A stretch of DNA of 64,000 bases from Paenibacillaceae bacterium (GTDB lineage: Bacteria > Bacillota > Bacilli > Paenibacillales > Paenibacillaceae). The position numbers and the translations under genes were made by a program. How positions within the stretch are numbered: position 1 is the stretch's first letter; the number at the start of each line of letters is the position of its first letter. The notes under the pieces are model-generated. The model did no database searches. It was given only the letters and a program-made list of their open reading frames with translations, and was not told the origin of the DNA. The stretch spans positions 151,603 through 215,602 of the forward strand of contig CAAFUF010000043.1 of the NCBI GenBank assembly GCA_900766135.1, written 5' to 3'. Shown in pieces: positions 62,301-64,000 of the stretch.

Positions 62301-62506
62301 CTGCCGGTTCCTTCGGCCAGATCAAAAGCCAGCGAAAACCTTCCGTTCGACGCCTGAACGATGTTGCCGTTCCGGGCATAAGTCCCCGCCTCTTCCTCCG
62401 CCTGGACGGCCTGCGCAGAACCCCAAAGACCGGAAAAAGCTAAAGTCCCGGCCAACAGCAGGGTGAATGCGAGCGCCGCCTTCCCTGTCCGTAAACGTCT
62501 TCTCAC
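59363..62506 (-). CDS. Secreted alpha-galactosidase-like glycoside hydrolase with discoidin-type domain
   Basis: The 1047-residue product has a signal peptide (ALAFTLLLAGTLAFSGLWGSAQA), a beta-sandwich domain, and a GH27/GH36-like barrel (about 320-720) with DYIKLDFIDMG as the probable nucleophile strand and YEYNDPDM matching the GH27 NDPDM loop. Next is a discoidin (F5/8 type C, CBM32-like) sugar-binding domain (about 750-875; KPVNVSSTWGDPGYEADKLTDGD) and a final domain of about 140 residues I do not recognise. It is a paralogue of the cytoplasmic enzyme at 38401-40488. It should trim galactosyl side chains of polymers outside the cell. GTG 62506 follows GGGAGG. Confidence 0.87.
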   Translation of the reverse strand: MRRRLRTGKAALAFTLLLAGTLAFSGLWGSAQAVQAEEEAGTYARNGNIVQASNGRFSLAFDLAEGTGSLSWNGQPVVQQFEASFREKGGETRSTRDSVESTAEWTKLKPDLYGKNGRKLTIHSKLETGEQIDLNFYLYPKVSYVLADMQVHRADGLTLEELTPIAAQRLEIGAGDAKKIFTTPYSNNFDFGVAPVDDFGKSQNGADRFSGEQLTWDDFNGISHWVAAVFDNENKHGFVGGAATVQNWKSSQKLGEAEIPNGPLTGFSLYNWGGSHSGKTVSSDRFFLGYYDDYQLGLEEYGTVYNLGEPHMEWDGAVPMGYNTFYSHDRYATAEAMYAMVDYVAEHLKPLGYDYFNLDGGFQPEGGLPADQSITKFIDYVHAKGLKAGGYSTPFTIYEEWIDLPIEGTGLTHRDICLKDEQGNLIKTYLGTYALDLSHPVAQQIVKRNIDDYIRWGYDYIKLDFIDMGMYEGQHYDPSVNGMQNYRIGMGIFRDAVLAANRPIYINESIAPLLPAAFAHGRRAACDTSLGVASYSGIERQAFNTAASWWTNGTIYEYNDPDMIIPQYVIQGFWYKFSQQDAKLLNTAVTMGGGHYLIGDNLPFIDEDRLAWLHNEELLDLVKKGQAAKPLQMTDFYHHEAHSPAVTVLAEGKDNRVVGLSNWTNQAQDIQVELADLGLKPNKPYRLTELYSGRSLGTAQGTFMYSLEAKGSAVIQIEGSGKPEPADPLPPNLALGKPVNVSSTWGDPGYEADKLTDGDLTTRWNAADGRQNDQWAEIDFGAETKVNQVVVKEFRDPYFKTANYTLQYWDGSAYRNITKGFTLGDNRTLTFPEVTTTKLRLYLNTNYGVPSIYELEAYYAPGEGGSRIDQDDSDLGYDYYSDVRAGIQRMQTFTLEHADLPKLDVYIYESYRNAVPNDAYYFELVVLDDQGQPAEKLFTASLPAYNIPGSISPYSIYPQLNGLDTSKTYGLILKSPGSDYTPSTDNNYGFAYSDANPYAGGEAKLSTDGGVTWFAEANRDLIFTLYTSADWADEEPGTTLDGLTETP

Positions 62507-62664
62507 CTTTACGCCTCCCTCAAACGTGATATGGTGGAACCTCGGCCTGCGATGCCAAAGCTGGATGTTTTTTCTATCCCCATTCTAAAAACAGGCTGGT
62601 CCCGCAGCTATACTGCAATGTAATGATTCATGCAGGAAAACGCCTTACATCGAAGCTGGCACGA

Positions 62665-62708
62665 AGAAAAGCCCGCCCCTGCACATAGAAGTGCGGGAAG
62701 CGGGCGGT
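62665..62708 (-). terminator. Terminator after the AraC gene
   Basis: On the minus strand GCCCGC with an inner GCAC/GTGC arm pairs to GCGGGC and is followed by TTTTC. It lies just past the stop codon at 62743. Confidence 0.72.
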
Positions 62709-62742
62709 TCGGCGGAAATCGGTTGTCGTTAAGCGGAGCAGG

Positions 62743-63570
62743 CTAGCGCGTGCAGGCGCGGTAAGCGGTAGGCGATATCCCGGCATGGCTCTTGAACTGG
62801 CGGGAAAAATGCGCCAGCTGCATGCCCAGCCGATCGGCAATGTCGGCGATGCTGTCGTCGGTGAAGGTCAGCAGCCGTTTGGCCTCCTCCATCCGTTTGC
62901 GCTGCACGTAATGCATGGGGGTGACGCCCATGATTTTTTTGAAATAAGGAATAAAATAGTTCGGATGCAAATGCACAATGTCGGCCAGGGTTTCGATTTC
63001 GATCGGCCCGTACAGATGCTCGTGGATGTATTTCAGCACGCCGCCCAGCTTGTTCCGTTCCGTAAATTGCATATAGTCCTTCAAATAATCGCGGTAGCCG
63101 CCCTCCTCCAGGCAGCAGGCGAGCAGGTTCAGCAGACAAGCCTGCATGCGCAGCCCGGCAAACGGGCCTCCGGACTGAAATTGGCGGATCATCTCGTCGA
63201 AGGTCGCGCGGACGTACTCCGGATTGCCGGCATCGCTGATGAACAGCTTGCTTCCGGCATGAAACAGCGGCCATTCCCCGACCTGGGCGTCGAAATGGCA
63301 GAAATACCGCGTATAAGGATCATCCGGGTTGGTGTACGTCGTTTGACTGGTTCCCGCCGGCATAATCATCAGTTGGCCCGGCCGAGGATAATACGTCTCC
63401 CCGTTGATGATCACCAACCCTTCCCCTTCCGCGATAAAATACAGCCGGTTGAAGCTCGGAGCCAACTCCGTCCGGTTCCAGCCGGGAAATCCGTCTCTCA
63501 GTTGGGCATGCGTCACGGTTACGGTCAAGCTCTCAGGCAGCCGTCCGGCGAGCAGATCCATCTCATTCAT
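62743..63570 (-). CDS. AraC-family transcriptional regulator
   Basis: The 275-residue protein has an N-terminal cupin sensor (about 1-150; FNRLYFIAEGEGLVIINGETYYPRPGQLMIMPAGTSQTTY) and a C-terminal double helix-turn-helix (about 180-275; IEIETLADIVHLHPNYFIPYFKKIMG and SIADIADRLGMQLAHFSRQFKSHAG). Such proteins sense sugars and activate nearby enzymes. It lies upstream of, and in the same direction as, the secreted glycoside hydrolase, though a terminator separates them; it may control that gene. The ATG at 63570 follows GGGAG. Confidence 0.9.
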   Translation of the reverse strand: MNEMDLLAGRLPESLTVTVTHAQLRDGFPGWNRTELAPSFNRLYFIAEGEGLVIINGETYYPRPGQLMIMPAGTSQTTYTNPDDPYTRYFCHFDAQVGEWPLFHAGSKLFISDAGNPEYVRATFDEMIRQFQSGGPFAGLRMQACLLNLLACCLEEGGYRDYLKDYMQFTERNKLGGVLKYIHEHLYGPIEIETLADIVHLHPNYFIPYFKKIMGVTPMHYVQRKRMEEAKRLLTFTDDSIADIADRLGMQLAHFSRQFKSHAGISPTAYRACTR

Positions 63571-63770
63571 CGTTCTCCCATTCCCTTTGTCCGATTGTAA
63601 GCCTTTCCACTTTCAAGGATTCTGATCTCATTGTAGCATCCTCATTTATCGAATACACCTTAATTTTGCGCAAAACCCTCTTAATTCGTGCCATTCTCAA
63701 CCCACTCGAATCAAGCTAAGCTAAGAGCGACAGGACTACTACATAATAGCTGACAGGACATTTAGAATAA

Positions 63771-64000
63771 GGTTCAAAAAGTCGGGTTTGGAGCACCGAG
63801 AAGGTTGGATGAAGCCAGGGGCTGAGTAGCGGAGTGTACGTTGGGGTACGTGAGCAACGGAAGACCGGCTGAATTCAAGATTCGACGCCGAGTTCACTTC
63901 CTCGAATCAGCTTCGTGATCCGAAGATGACTTTTTGAACTACCACTTCAATGAAGGTTCAAAAAGTCGGGTTTGGAGCACCGAGAAGGTTGGATGAAGCC
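63771..64000. repeat. 170-bp element with inverted ends, followed by the start of a second copy
   Basis: The first unit runs from GGTTCAAAAAGTC (63771) to GACTTTTTGAACT (63928-63940), so its ends are inverted repeats. Fourteen bases later a second copy begins at 63955 and is identical to the first over its 46 visible bases before the window ends. Internal inverted segments (GCTGAATTC / GAATCAGC and GTACG / CGTAC) suggest a folded RNA or a non-autonomous mobile element. No reading frame inside is convincing. Confidence 0.75.

Noticed and set aside
63771..64000. Insertion sequence with transposase
   Set aside because: The unit is only 170 bp and has no transposase frame; it is at most a non-autonomous element.

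Overview
The window looks like a chromosomal segment of a spore-forming, plant-polysaccharide-degrading member of the Paenibacillaceae (Paenibacillus or a close relative). The basis is the gene content: a LysM/GH18 spore-cortex hydrolase, an SLH-domain surface protein, YesM/YesN-type two-component systems beside Lpl-type sugar ABC transporters, a GH52 beta-xylosidase, strong AGGAGG ribosome-binding sites, frequent TTG/GTG starts and many U-tailed terminators. Coding DNA is GC-rich except for one AT-rich patch near 56.0-57.6 kb. No rRNA, tRNA, phage, transposase gene or cas gene was recognised.

Layout. 0-8.2 kb is a xylan/glucan region: a truncated amino-acid-binding lipoprotein, a cytoplasmic GH9 enzyme, an AraC regulator plus a double-hydrolase esterase, and a divergent GH52 xylosidase. 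8.2-19.6 kb is mixed housekeeping: a diguanylate cyclase, an FMN-riboswitch-controlled DMT transporter (probable riboflavin importer), the SleL-like cortex hydrolase, metNIQ, an SDR, an SLH protein, an ArsR-type repressor and a divergent MFS exporter. 19.6-24.8 kb is a two-component system with an FtsX-type ABC transporter. 24.9-27.0 kb is sdaAB-sdaAA behind a tandem glycine riboswitch. 27.5-33.0 kb is one 1815-residue secreted subtilisin-type protease. 33.1-36.0 kb holds an ABC-2 exporter.

36.3-47.8 kb is a single leftward operon: two sugar permeases, binding protein, histidine kinase, AraC-type response regulator and two intracellular alpha-galactosidases, with a good CcpA (cre) site over its promoter. 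48.6-55.9 kb is a second sugar transporter of the same class, split into two divergent arms: regulator-kinase-binding protein leftward and two permeases rightward, again with a cre site. 56.0-57.3 kb is an AT-rich island of two unrecognised genes. 57.6-63.6 kb has a low-molecular-weight tyrosine phosphatase, an AraC/effector-binding regulator, a secreted alpha-galactosidase-like enzyme with a discoidin-type domain, and an AraC regulator.

Together the genes describe a cell that cuts hemicellulose outside, imports oligosaccharides through two-component-sensed ABC systems, and finishes them in the cytoplasm with GH9, GH52 and GH36-type enzymes under AraC and catabolite control.

The most unusual signal is non-coding. 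Several intergenic regions carry arrays of short interrupted palindromes at a pitch close to 52 bp. The clearest has four 23-bp copies exactly 52 bp apart (48254-48432). A second array of the same family lies in the sdaAB leader (26495-26673), and differently sequenced arrays lie at 2642-3139. The right edge holds a 170-bp element with inverted ends followed by the start of a second copy.
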